From: Telmatactis stephensoni
Lineage: Eukaryota; Cnidaria; Anthozoa; Actiniaria; Isophelliidae
Assembly (NCBI GenBank): GCA_029948255.1
Contig: JALIZF010001374.1
Span: forward strand, 124,001 to 188,000
Length of the DNA: 64,000 nt
Direction of reading: 5' to 3'
Shown here: positions 54,696 through 64,000 of the stretch, in pieces
How positions within the stretch are numbered: the stretch's first letter is position 1
Layout of the letters: each line of letters starts with the position of its first letter
Position numbers and translations under genes: made by a program
Notes under the pieces: model-generated
Told to the model about the DNA's origin: nothing
Database searches by the model: none
What the model saw: the letters and a program-made list of their open reading frames with translations, nothing else

Positions 54696-55205
54696 ACTTT
54701 AGGAAACCCGAGGAGTTGGATGAGTTAATCGAAAATTGGTTACTAAATCCTAAATCCTAAAACGTAATCAATAGAATTTTGAAAACTTCCCGACTAGAGT
54801 TTTTAAGCATATTTATTAGTTGCTTTACTAGAAATGTACAAAATCCTACCAAGACTAGACAGCGCCTGAAAAAATGCCGCTGACGCCAAACTGAATGTCT
54901 GATACGAATCGAAGTTGTTACAGATGTCATCATTGAATGAGTTTGTCTTGAGTTTCCACGTGTAATAACGGGAAACGAGCGCAGAGGCGGGGGAAGAAAC
55001 GTCATAAAAAAGACAAAACTAGCCTGGAGCTTTAGTATTTTCGGTGTTAAGATAGTTCATGTACAGGACGAAAAAGAAACAAATGTCTATTTTTAGAGGG
55101 AGTTTGCTTTTTATGGAAGGTTTAAGCATGAGCAGTTAAGATAGTATTTCTATTGTATTCTTTTGAGTCTAGATTATAACGACCAAAATTTGTGGTAATT
55201 AAAAA
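54696..55205. other. Intergenic, nothing recognised
   Basis: No gene or clear repeat. Confidence 0.5.
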
Positions 55206-55390
55206 ATTACAATAGCATTCAATTCCGTGGTATAATTTGGTATTCACCAACATTTTACGTCACACATGGTCAAAATAAGTTAATGATCCACTCGGCTACG
55301 CCTCGTGAGTCCATAACGTTTTGACCATGTGTGACGTAGAATGTTGGTAAATAAGAGTCCATACCACGGAAAGCCATTGGAAATGTAAGA
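55206..55390. mobile_element. MITE family C, copy 1
   Basis: The arms share TTCCGTGGTATA, ACGTCACACATGGTCAAAA and their inverses. The centre is CTCGGCTACGCCTCGTGAG. The second copy is at 60856-61030. Confidence 0.8.
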
Positions 55391-55740
55391 AAATGTGTGG
55401 AAATCCCAGCTATTGGGACATAGAGACCTGTGCGTTATAGAGAGGTGTCCGTATTATGGAGGTGTCCGGAACATTGCGTGATTGTTGCGCGCCCGTCAGT
55501 TAGTGTTCATTTGTTTGTTTATGAGGTTTCGTGAGGTTCACATGATCATGTGTTTTAAACAACGTAAAATGAAGAACATTTCACTATAACCAACTCATCT
55601 TCAATAACGTTTATCCAATATTAAAAACTAACCACACCCTATTTCCATTGTTTAATGTAGGTTTTGAATTTCGGGGGAAGACCCGCGGGACAGGTTTTGA
55701 ATTTTGAATTCAAGACCTGCATCAAGTTTTTTACCAAGTT
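55391..55740. other. Intergenic; half of a distant inverted repeat
   Basis: AAAAACTAACCACACCCTAT at 55622 has an inverse partner near 56360-56385, so the MITE at 55741 and the tRNA-like site at 56145 may sit inside a larger old foldback (55615-56500). Confidence 0.4.
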
Positions 55741-55975
55741 AGGCCCAGTTCAGACGTCGAACTTTTGCCGTGTCGAATCTAATAGTTGCATTTTGTAAAT
55801 GAGAAGTGCGGCGTCTGAACCTATTGTATTTGACAGATTTGATTAAGTATTAAATTGAAAAATTCGGTTTGAATCAAATTTGTCAAATTCATTTGGTTCA
55901 GGAGCTGCACTTCTCATCTACAAAATGCAACTATTAGATTCGACGCGGTAAAAGTTCGACGTCCGAACTGGGCCT
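55741..55975. mobile_element. 235 bp MITE with about 70 bp arms
   Basis: The ends are AGGCCCAGTTCAGACGTCGA and an inverse with two differences. The arms continue through TTCGAATCTAATAGTTGCAT on both sides. Confidence 0.9.
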
Positions 55976-56144
55976 TACTAGTCATGCCATACACACATTA
56001 CCCACATTTGAGAAGTTTTACCTTCAACGCACTGCATTTGAGATTTTAGACACACACACTAGAAGTCAGAAAGTCTTAAAATTTAAGGAATTGACTATTC
56101 TGAACTTAAAAAAATCTCAAATGATATCTTACGCATCGACCCTA

Positions 56145-56215
56145 CCGAGCCTCGAACCCTCAACCCTTTGATTCTTAGTCCATTCACTTACCACTATGCT
56201 ATCCGGTAAATCGTT
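56145..56215 (-). repeat. tRNA-like sequence (pol III A and B boxes)
   Basis: On the - strand TAGCATAGTGG (A box, 56191-56201) and GGTTCGAGGCT (B box, 56148-56158) are correctly spaced. The acceptor arms do not pair well, so a tRNA pseudogene or SINE head is more likely than a working tRNA. Confidence 0.45.
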
Positions 56216-56387
56216 GACAATGATGGAATTTTAAGAAGCTTTAACGTAGATTGTATTGTATTTTAGCTATTGTTCGACGTTAATTTAATATAATGCAAAT
56301 CAAATCACTCGATATAACTTGGATTTGATACTTATTTCCAGAATTTTTGCATTGAAACAATAAAAATAGGGTTTGGTTAGTTTTTAA

Positions 56388-56492
56388 ACCACTTCAAACG
56401 CACGGGCTCGGGTTTGCATTGAAATTCAAGAACTCGGGCCTGCGGCCCTCGGTCTTGAATTTCAATGCAAACCCTCGCCCTAGCGTTTGAAC
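56388..56492. repeat. GC-rich hairpin
   Basis: Two arms (TTTGCATTGAAATTCAAGA and its inverse, with CAAACGC at the outer ends) flank a CGGGCCTGCGGCCC centre. Confidence 0.75.
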
Positions 56493-58560
56493 CTTTATTT
56501 AACAGCCATTGTTAGAATTAGATAAAATTTTTAAAAATGTGCTTGAGCTAGAGAGCGCGACCAATATCTGCGTACGAACAACAGACAATTTTTTGTGTGT
56601 ACTGAAGTCCATGAGCATTGCAGCATCATCTTAGCTTTACTAACAACCATCTAACACATACACATGTAACTTACGCAATTACAGTAATTTGCGTAATGAC
56701 TGTGTAATGGACCTTTTACAGTTCCTTTTCAGGGTTGCCTTGGAGTGTGAAATTAACTGCAATTATAAGTTAATAGGTAATCAGGACATGCGGAGATATC
56801 TGCCGATGCAATTAGTCTTTTTCCCACGGGCTTGAAAAAAGGTAACTGTAACAACCTTGTTTGATTGATGGCCCATCACAAGCACATGCAAGCAAATTAC
56901 AAAGGTCCGACGCCCAAATTTATAGCAACCTGTATTTATATATCTTCTAAGTAATATTAGATTATTATATTCGATAAAAGGCTTTCAAATAGAATTAAAA
57001 AATCAGACTCGGGTACTCAGATCCAATATTATAATATTAGAAAACAAACAAAGAAACGAATAAATAACAAACAAACAAAAAATAAAAAAGAACAAAAATT
57101 GACGTGTCAAAGGCGCGCTCTGTTACATGTATCGATGTTTGTATAACTTGTGTCCATGGCCAGTTTTTACAACCTCTGGCGTACATGAATTTGTCGCTTT
57201 TGAAGGTTGAAGGGGGAAAAAAATACTCGAACAGATTTTATTCAGTGTTTTGAATAATGAAAAATAAAGAATACTTCCCTAAACTCATATCTTCAATAAT
57301 ATTTACCATAAACTGACAACCGCTGTTAATAGAGTTAGATAACTAAATTAAATATTCTGGAGAGAACACAACCAATATCTACAACAATTAAGACAATTTG
57401 CTTGCACTGAAGTTCCGTGAGCATTGTAGCATCTAACCAGGATTCAGCATCATGATGCACGCAAACCATGTAATTTCATTGTAATTATGTTTAGGCCTGG
57501 TTCAAAACGATATCACTGACAATCACGTTTATTTTTATCATTCCATAGATTTCTTTGCTATGGTATTCATATTTAGGCAGATATTCAAGATACTTAATGA
57601 TTTAGTACTAAAAATAGTGACATCAAGTGGTCATATGACCCTAGAATATGAAATCTAGTTTTTTTTAGAAATGCGCTCACGAATTTAGAATTTATACTGA
57701 GATTGTTTTGATGACAGGAAAACCTGTCCTGTAGTTTTAGTTTTGAAGAAAATTGAGGAAATGAGTTCTGAGAAAATGGCTCACATGACCTGTTTTCGTA
57801 AATTTCTCTCTTATGAGAAATGAGGGAGAAGTTTTCCAAACGCAGATGTGTAGAGTAGTAGTAACGACAATATACGCAGCTATATTTGTTTTAACATTCG
57901 TCTTAAAATAGCGAGCGCATTTTAAATTAAAGTTTTCAAAATCGTTGTCACGTGATTAACCACGTGATCAGTTTTTGGTGTTTTATTCACTCAAATCAAT
58001 TAAGGAAGTAAAACTATATTGCTGTTCAAAGATTAATTGTGTTTGGTTAAAAGGAAGAGACATGAATTTTTCCGTTTTTCATCGTAATTGGGTTTGAACC
58101 AGGCCTTAACCTACTTGAGATGTGTAACAGGAAATGTTGCAGTTGTTTGTCTTGTAATGGAAAATTAATTGCAATTAGAGTTAATAGGTAATATTGCGGT
58201 ATATGTTTATCTACCAATGCATTTACTCTTCCCCCGCGGGCTTAAGGTGGCTGCTTGGCTCCAAATAATTACATATATAATGCTAACTGTAACAATAATC
58301 TATATTTATTTTATAAGCAATTCTAAATAACTATATTTGATAAAAATACTCCTCAAAAAAATCAAATAACTCAGATCCATAGTTATTTGATAGATAGGCC
58401 TTTACATGCTCCACCAAAGGTTCGAGCCCAAAATTTATAGCAACCTATTTTTATCTTGTAAGTAAGTAATATTAGTATTGTTAATACTACATGGTTATAT
58501 TGATGGAGGCTTTCAAATAAAATGAAACACCTCAGACTTAGGTACTCAGATCCAATGTAA
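56490..58560. repeat. Old direct duplication, second unit interrupted by an inverted-repeat element
   Basis: Unit 1 (56490-57040) and unit 2 (57310-58560) share ACCAATATCT, GAGCATTG.AGCATC, AATTGCAATTA-like and AGTTAATAGGTAAT, AAATTTATAGCAACCT and GGTACTCAGATCCAAT in the same order. A 615 bp element at 57493-58107 lies only in unit 2. Confidence 0.7.
57493..58107. mobile_element. Inverted-repeat element, about 615 bp
   Basis: The ends are TAGGCCTGGTTCAAA and TTTGAACCAGGCCTTA. No transposase-like frame is visible inside, so it is probably non-autonomous. Confidence 0.7.
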
Positions 58561-59315
58561 TGAAGGGTTACGTTATTGCTCGCTAGTCCTTGCTCAAGCT
58601 AGTATCACCAAGGGTGCGAGCGCCAAATAATTTAATAATTAAGAATTTAATAATTTCAGGTTTAATTTTAGCCCGTCCATCTGCATATGGTCATAGTGGG
58701 AAAAATGGGCCAGTATTGATGGGTTATTATCTAAAGCCCTGGCACCTCCAGAACCCTCGGGTTAGTAAAACCTCTCGAGACTTTGTGGAGTCGTTGGATG
58801 TCACCTGTGATTAAGTATTAATCTTCCTTAGTGCTCCTCTGTTACCATGAGAAAGCATGAAACAAAAATACAATGGAAAAATTGAATCACTTATATGTAT
58901 GCATAAAGCATGTGTAAACCACGTGAAGATCCAGATAATTGTCATTATTACATAGGCCTAGTACTTAGTTACATAGTGTGTAAATGTGTAAATACCATGT
59001 AAAATCCATTTGAGAAATAACCAGTTATTTTTACCATATATGATGTAAAAAAAAACAAGTACAAATTTTATAGCTTTGTGAATATTTACATACTGTGTAA
59101 GGGATTCTATTATTCGATTGTAATAATATGCATAAGTTTGAACTCAATGGTACCTTTATTCTCGACCTCCAGCAGCGATTTAATTACGTCAATCATATAG
59201 AAATGTAACAATACGTCGCGGATTTGCAATCCACGAGTTAAAAATGGAAGTATATAGATTTTCAAGCGATGAAAGTTCCCTGGTACAAAAAAATCATAGT
59301 ACGGCTTGTATTAGA
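58561..59315. other. Intergenic, nothing recognised
   Basis: A 74-codon frame at 58590-58814 has no recognisable domain. Confidence 0.5.
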
Positions 59316-59471
59316 TAGAGTCGTTTTCGTATGAGTGGGAAACTTACCGTACCTTATCGTAACTGTATATACCAGTATCATAGTGTCTATAAAAACATTC
59401 GAAATTCCTGCTGTAACCGTATCGTATCGTAACCGTACTGCAATGTTACCACTCATACAAAAACCACTCTA
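59316..59471. mobile_element. MITE family B, copy 3
   Basis: The ends are TAGAGTCGTTTTCGTATGAG and CATACAAAAACCACTCTA. The interior keeps the AAAACATTCGAAAT core and CCGTATCGTA-like words. More diverged than the other two copies. Confidence 0.8.
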
Positions 59472-60855
59472 TCCCTAGGGCTGTGAAATAGCTACTTTTT
59501 CAAAACAAAAACGCCGGATTTATGGCGAGCTCAAAACCGTAAGTAATCAATCAAAAATGTATGACGTTTTTTTAAGATGGAAAAACCATGGAAACAAGCG
59601 CTAGAAGAAGATCTCTTGTTACCTACTATAAACGGAGCACATCTGACTTATTTGACTCACTCACTATCAATAGTGAATAAGATCAACTTGTAAGATTCAT
59701 TACAAAACAATCTAACAGGAAAGCACAAAGTTCTATGATAAAAGGGCGTTATCAAGTTCTTGTTTATATTAAGGTAACTGAAGTGATACATTTCTTTTTC
59801 AATTTTGATTCAATATCTTTTTTTTAACCATTATGTATAATTTGGTCAGGATATTGAGTGGCAAGCGCTAAAGGGCGCCAATATATTGTGATAATGGAGA
59901 ATGAGCAACCTTCAACGGATAGAGTAACAAAAAAATGGACTAAAGTTGATAGAATGACTGAGAAATTTAATAACAGTTATGAGCAAAAAGGAATACTGAG
60001 TTGTGAGGTTAATACTTATTTATTTGTCTTATTTATCTTAAACAATATTTATACTTAGACATCTATATTTAGCGACTGGAGCCTATTTAAGTAGAGCCCT
60101 GCAAATTAAAAGGAAAGGGAAGGAAATCTGATGTTCTTAAGATAAAAATATAAAATGTTGAATAGACTTATCAGAAGAAGTAACGCATAATTCGAAATAA
60201 CAAGAAAATATATTCTTCGCCGTCTTGATGTTAAGTTTCATATTTCATACTATTTTATCGTCCAATCTTCTTGAGGAAATAAATTATTTTGCTTAAGATG
60301 TTTTCATTGAAGAGGCTAAATAATATTAAGTTTAAGCAATTCTTGCCGAAGAGGATTAAAGAAGGAAAATTGAACAGAATGGACTAATTAATTATCAAAA
60401 CAAATTTGCTGGATAAGAACTTTTTCAAAAACTCTTTCAGAAAGCGAGTGAGAAAAAAAGAACAAATCCCCAAAACAAAGCGAGAAAAACAACAGCAACA
60501 ACAACGAGGAAAAAAGGAGCAAATCTTTAAAGAAAGTCCACAAACCAAAGCAAGTAAAGAAGCAAAAAGATCTACGAATTAGCCTCATTACAAAAACACG
60601 TACAAGTAAACATACATATTAAAAGGCTAGTTACTGTTAATTAGTAGCAAAATACCATACCGTATAATCGGATAATGTATTTTTTATCCAAGCCCGAGAC
60701 AGCTGTAGCTGGTCCGGTACTTCACTTATGCCATTAATCAAATTTGAGCCATAAAATACCCGCTAATCCACCCGTCAATGCTTCAGCTAATAACCTCAGG
60801 GAAATAAAATACAAAAATAGATACAGCTAAAACTCTAAAAATCTGACTAATTAAC
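59472..60855. other. Intergenic, nothing recognised
   Basis: No gene or clear repeat; short frames are without recognisable domains. Confidence 0.5.
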
Positions 60856-61030
60856 AAATTTACGACGGAAGCCGTGGTATGTACTCTTATTTACCACGAT
60901 ATTACGTCACACATGGTCAAAATGTTATGGGCGAGGCGTAGCCGAGCGAGTTTATAACAAATTTTGACCATGTGTTGACGTAATATCGTGGTAAATAAGA
61001 GTATATACCACGGAAAGCCATCGTAAATTT
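60856..61030. mobile_element. MITE family C, copy 2
   Basis: AAATTTACGA and TCGTAAATTT at the ends. The arms are GTGGTATGTACTCTTATTTA and ATTACGTCACACATGGTCAA with inverses. The centre is GCGAGGCGTAGCCGAGCG. Confidence 0.85.
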
Positions 61031-61730
61031 GCTTTTTACCACAAAAACAACATTTGAATTTAAAACGTGACTCATATCACAGCTGTAATTATGAGTCAGT
61101 TCAGTTCGACAAAGCTTCCAGAATTTTGCAAAGTTTTACAATTACTTTGACACCCTTCTTTATGAATACTTTCGAACACTTTCTGGACGAAAAAAGTACT
61201 CTGAATGTAGTACATATCATGAGTCAATATTCAAACTAACTACGTAGCTTTTTTGATGGAATCAACATTTGAGCGGGCCCGACTGAAGAGTTTTGTTCCG
61301 GCACCTTCGCTTTCAAAACTGTACGTTTTACTTTTTCCTCGTGATGTTTTGTGAATTTTTTGATTATTCATGCCGAAAGACACTCTGTCCGAGACCTGAA
61401 AACAGTGTTTTATTTAAGATCTAGGAGACAGAATTAAAGCTCTTTCCTTGTGGTTTATCAGAGGCAAAAACAGCCATGTGAAAAGCCGTATGGGATTTCA
61501 TGACTGATGGTATGTGTGCATTTAAGTCTTAATGTTTTTGGTTTTTTTGAGCCTTTTGAATGAAAAATGTCATTTTTCTTTACAGAATGAGTTTTGTCAA
61601 CCGTTATTGTAATTTATACTCTGCATGTAATCTGATATGAAGATAAGAAAACTCCTGCAATCTATTTGGCTTTGTCAAGAATAACAAAACACTTAAAACT
61701 TTATAGTTTGTGAATGTTTGTGACTGGTTA
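61031..61730. other. Intergenic, nothing recognised
   Basis: No gene or clear repeat. Confidence 0.5.
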
Positions 61731-61981
61731 TAGACGACTTTCAAAAATGGCGGCCTAGCACACGAGAACGAGGCCACAAAGGCCATGTTACCAGAAAATA
61801 GGCGTGGCGACACTTCTATTGCTATCAAAGATGATGTCTTCATCTTCCTTTTGAAATACCTATTTTCTGTGCATATTACAGGATATACTTAATTAGACTC
61901 ATTTGATGCCATGACGATTTTGAAGGCCTTTCTGGCCTCGTTCCCGTGAACAATGAGCCCGCCATATTTGAAAGTCGTCTA
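61731..61981. mobile_element. MITE family A, copy 2 (inverted relative to 19660)
   Basis: TA then GACGACTTTCAAAAATGGCG at the left and its inverse then TA at the right. It aligns over its whole length with the reverse complement of 19660-19905. Confidence 0.85.
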
Positions 61982-63875
61982 TAACGTAATATTATCGCTG
62001 AGTTTGCAAAAACTGAAACGTATCTAGTAAAAGTTGGCATTTTTGTGAGTTGTTTCAGCACCAACATCAACATCTCCCTGGATCGATGAAAGTCGCGCGA
62101 AATTTTGTACATTTTCATCGGGCTCTGCAAATATTGTGTACTGGCAGTTTCGTTAGTAGCTATCGATTTTCTTGGCGAAAACAATTACACTTTCAATTTT
62201 TGTAATTCTTCCACTTGCTCAAAAATGAAAAAAGTTGTCTTCTTTTTTCATAAAAACTCTTCAAAAAGTTTGAATTTGCTTTGCGTGACAGATGACTCCA
62301 TCAGATCTATGTGTATGTCCTTTTATTTATCATAGTTCTCGACCAATCAGAAAGCGAGAAGATTACAAGTTGTGGTAAAAATGAATTTTGCCAATTTGTA
62401 AGGCAACCGATGATTGTTATTATTTAATTTATTAATTTTTATTTATTAATTCTTACTAGGTGTTTGAATACTTGCATTGAATACCATCAAAATTGAATGA
62501 ATAAGGATTCAAAAATTCATGATAATATAACGTTTGGCGTTGCCATGGCAACAATATTAAAAAAAACCTTATAACTCGAGTTCCTTACAGTGAATTTTTT
62601 TAGCTTGTAAATTTTGAAATCTATATACTTAATCTTTCTTTTGAGAGGAAACAAAACACTTTGTAGATTTAAAAGTTACCGAACAGTTTTTAAGCGGTTA
62701 TTTCGCATTAAGAGGAGACTTTTTTCATATTTAAGCGTTGAGCAACAAAAACCTCAGTCGAAGAATAAGTGTTGTGGTTTCGGGGCATGAAGAAAGCCTA
62801 CTTTCCATCCCATAGAACGATATATTGCATGGGAACTGATAGATTGTCGATGAACGATAGAACGATATTTTGCACGGGAAATAATAGATTGTCAATGGTA
62901 AAATGTTCAATGTTCCAGTATTGAACATTAAGTTCCGGCAGGAACCTTAAGAAAATACCTTCCACCAAGATGGATCGTAGGATGAAGGCCATCACAACTG
63001 ACTTGAACTCTCTTGGTGATGGCGTGGGAGGGAGATTTTGAAGTTAGCATTCCAAGGAAAACCCAAAAAATCTGACAAGAAAAGTGCTATTATTTTGTTC
63101 AATACTCATTGTACTTCGTCGTCATCATCAGCGCACGCGCGCTTAGAAAACTATTTGAGACTTCTTTAAGGAAAATAGTCATTTGTCAGTTCATAAGAGG
63201 TATAATATCTATAGCAATGAACTTGGAAATAGCAATGTCGTAACGTACAAAGAAGTTCATCTTTTGAAGATGCCATTATTTATAATTATCTACAGAAGAT
63301 GACATCTTTTGCCCTTATTTACACAATATAGCTCTATAATTACGCTTATTAACAATGAACCTAAAAAGCATTCCCTTAAGGTAGTCTTACAAGAAAAAGC
63401 AGTAAGAAACTTAGACATCTAGCATGCAATCAGGGATATTGCTTCATACAAAAGGTAATGATCATAAGTAGTTTACCTACAAATTAAGAACAAACATCTT
63501 CAGACAGACTTGTACGCCTACATACTGCGTGGGCTCTAGAGATCCTCACAAGTGATCATTCAGTTAGCGAGACTAATAACGTTTCACTTGGATGAAAGCT
63601 TCCGTTTCAAAGCAGCTGGGGAAAAGTTATCTATAAAAAGAATATGAATGCAAATTCTTCATGTTAAGAATTTGTTTGAATTTTTTAAGACATTTTTTAA
63701 GACATTTTTTAATTTTTCTCGACTGAGAAAAGTCTTTTAGCTTTCGGAAGCAACCGTTTGGTGATGGACGTGAATGAAAAATACCTTGAAATTTTTGTGT
63801 AACATTCTGATGATTTCATTTGTATTGGAACGGAAGAACTTCTGTATATGCTGCTTCCTATAAGCCAGTTCAGAG
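61982..63875. other. Intergenic; small tandem repeats
   Basis: A two-copy direct repeat at 62812-62902 (ATAGAACGATAT, TAGATTGTC; period about 45) and a TTTTTTAAGACA repeat at 63684-63712. No gene seen. Confidence 0.55.
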
Positions 63876-64000
63876 TTTAATCGTTTCTAATGCGCATGCG
63901 ATTTCATCCCTCTTCCCTTCTTTTGTTTGATTAAAAACAAAAGAAGGTTTAAACAAAAGGTGAGAAGTTCGGGATAAAATCGCATGGGCACTGAAAACGA
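63876..64000. mobile_element. MITE-like foldback running to the window edge
   Basis: TCGTTT at the left and AAAACGA at 63994-64000 are terminal. Inner pairs are GCGATTTCATCC with GGATAAAATCGC and CCTTCTTTTGTTT with AAACAAAAGAAGG. The right end may lie just beyond the window. Confidence 0.65.

Noticed and set aside
59858..60058. 66-codon frame with a lysine-rich start
   Set aside because: No domain, no splice context, and AT-rich random composition.

Overview
This is a eukaryotic, AT-rich, intron-containing animal sequence. The receptor types, the DIRS retrotransposon and the dense population of short inverted-repeat elements fit an anthozoan cnidarian, most likely a stony coral or close relative. 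The organism is an inference: no ribosomal or mitochondrial marker is present.

All three host genes I can support are G-protein-coupled receptors on the + strand. (1) At 2096-17732 an adhesion GPCR is spread over at least 17 exons: a peritrophin-type chitin-binding exon, a Thr/Pro-rich linker exon, exons of a GAIN domain, a complete GPS autoproteolysis site, and all seven membrane helices. From 4987 to the stop at 17732 the splice phases join into one uninterrupted frame of 574 residues. The 5' end is missing, and the phase shows that at least one exon between 3092 and 4986 is not found. (2) At 22475-23503 there is an intronless class A receptor of 342 residues. (3) At 45358-46281 there is a class A receptor of 307 residues, single-exon in its coding part, with a probable 5' UTR splice acceptor.

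A DIRS1-type tyrosine-recombinase retrotransposon (7933-12682, - strand) sits in the intron that separates the two GPS exons of the adhesion GPCR. It has gag, RT, RNase H, methyltransferase-like and recombinase regions, inverted terminal repeats, and an internal complementary region that matches both termini. It carries only three visible coding lesions, and it split an older retroposon tail on entry.

The rest is gene-poor and full of repeats. Two decayed non-LTR retrotransposon fragments lie at 31691-32820 and 50600-51000. There are two copies of a SINE family with a tRNA-like head. Some twenty foldback or MITE-like elements include two- and three-copy families, a nested pair, one insertion with its empty site preserved next door, and a 1.7 kb foldback with arms of about 765 bp (42274-43964). 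Minisatellites overlap the stop codons of two receptors, and a repeated 13-mer leads into the start codon of one. Long stretches between these items show nothing recognisable.
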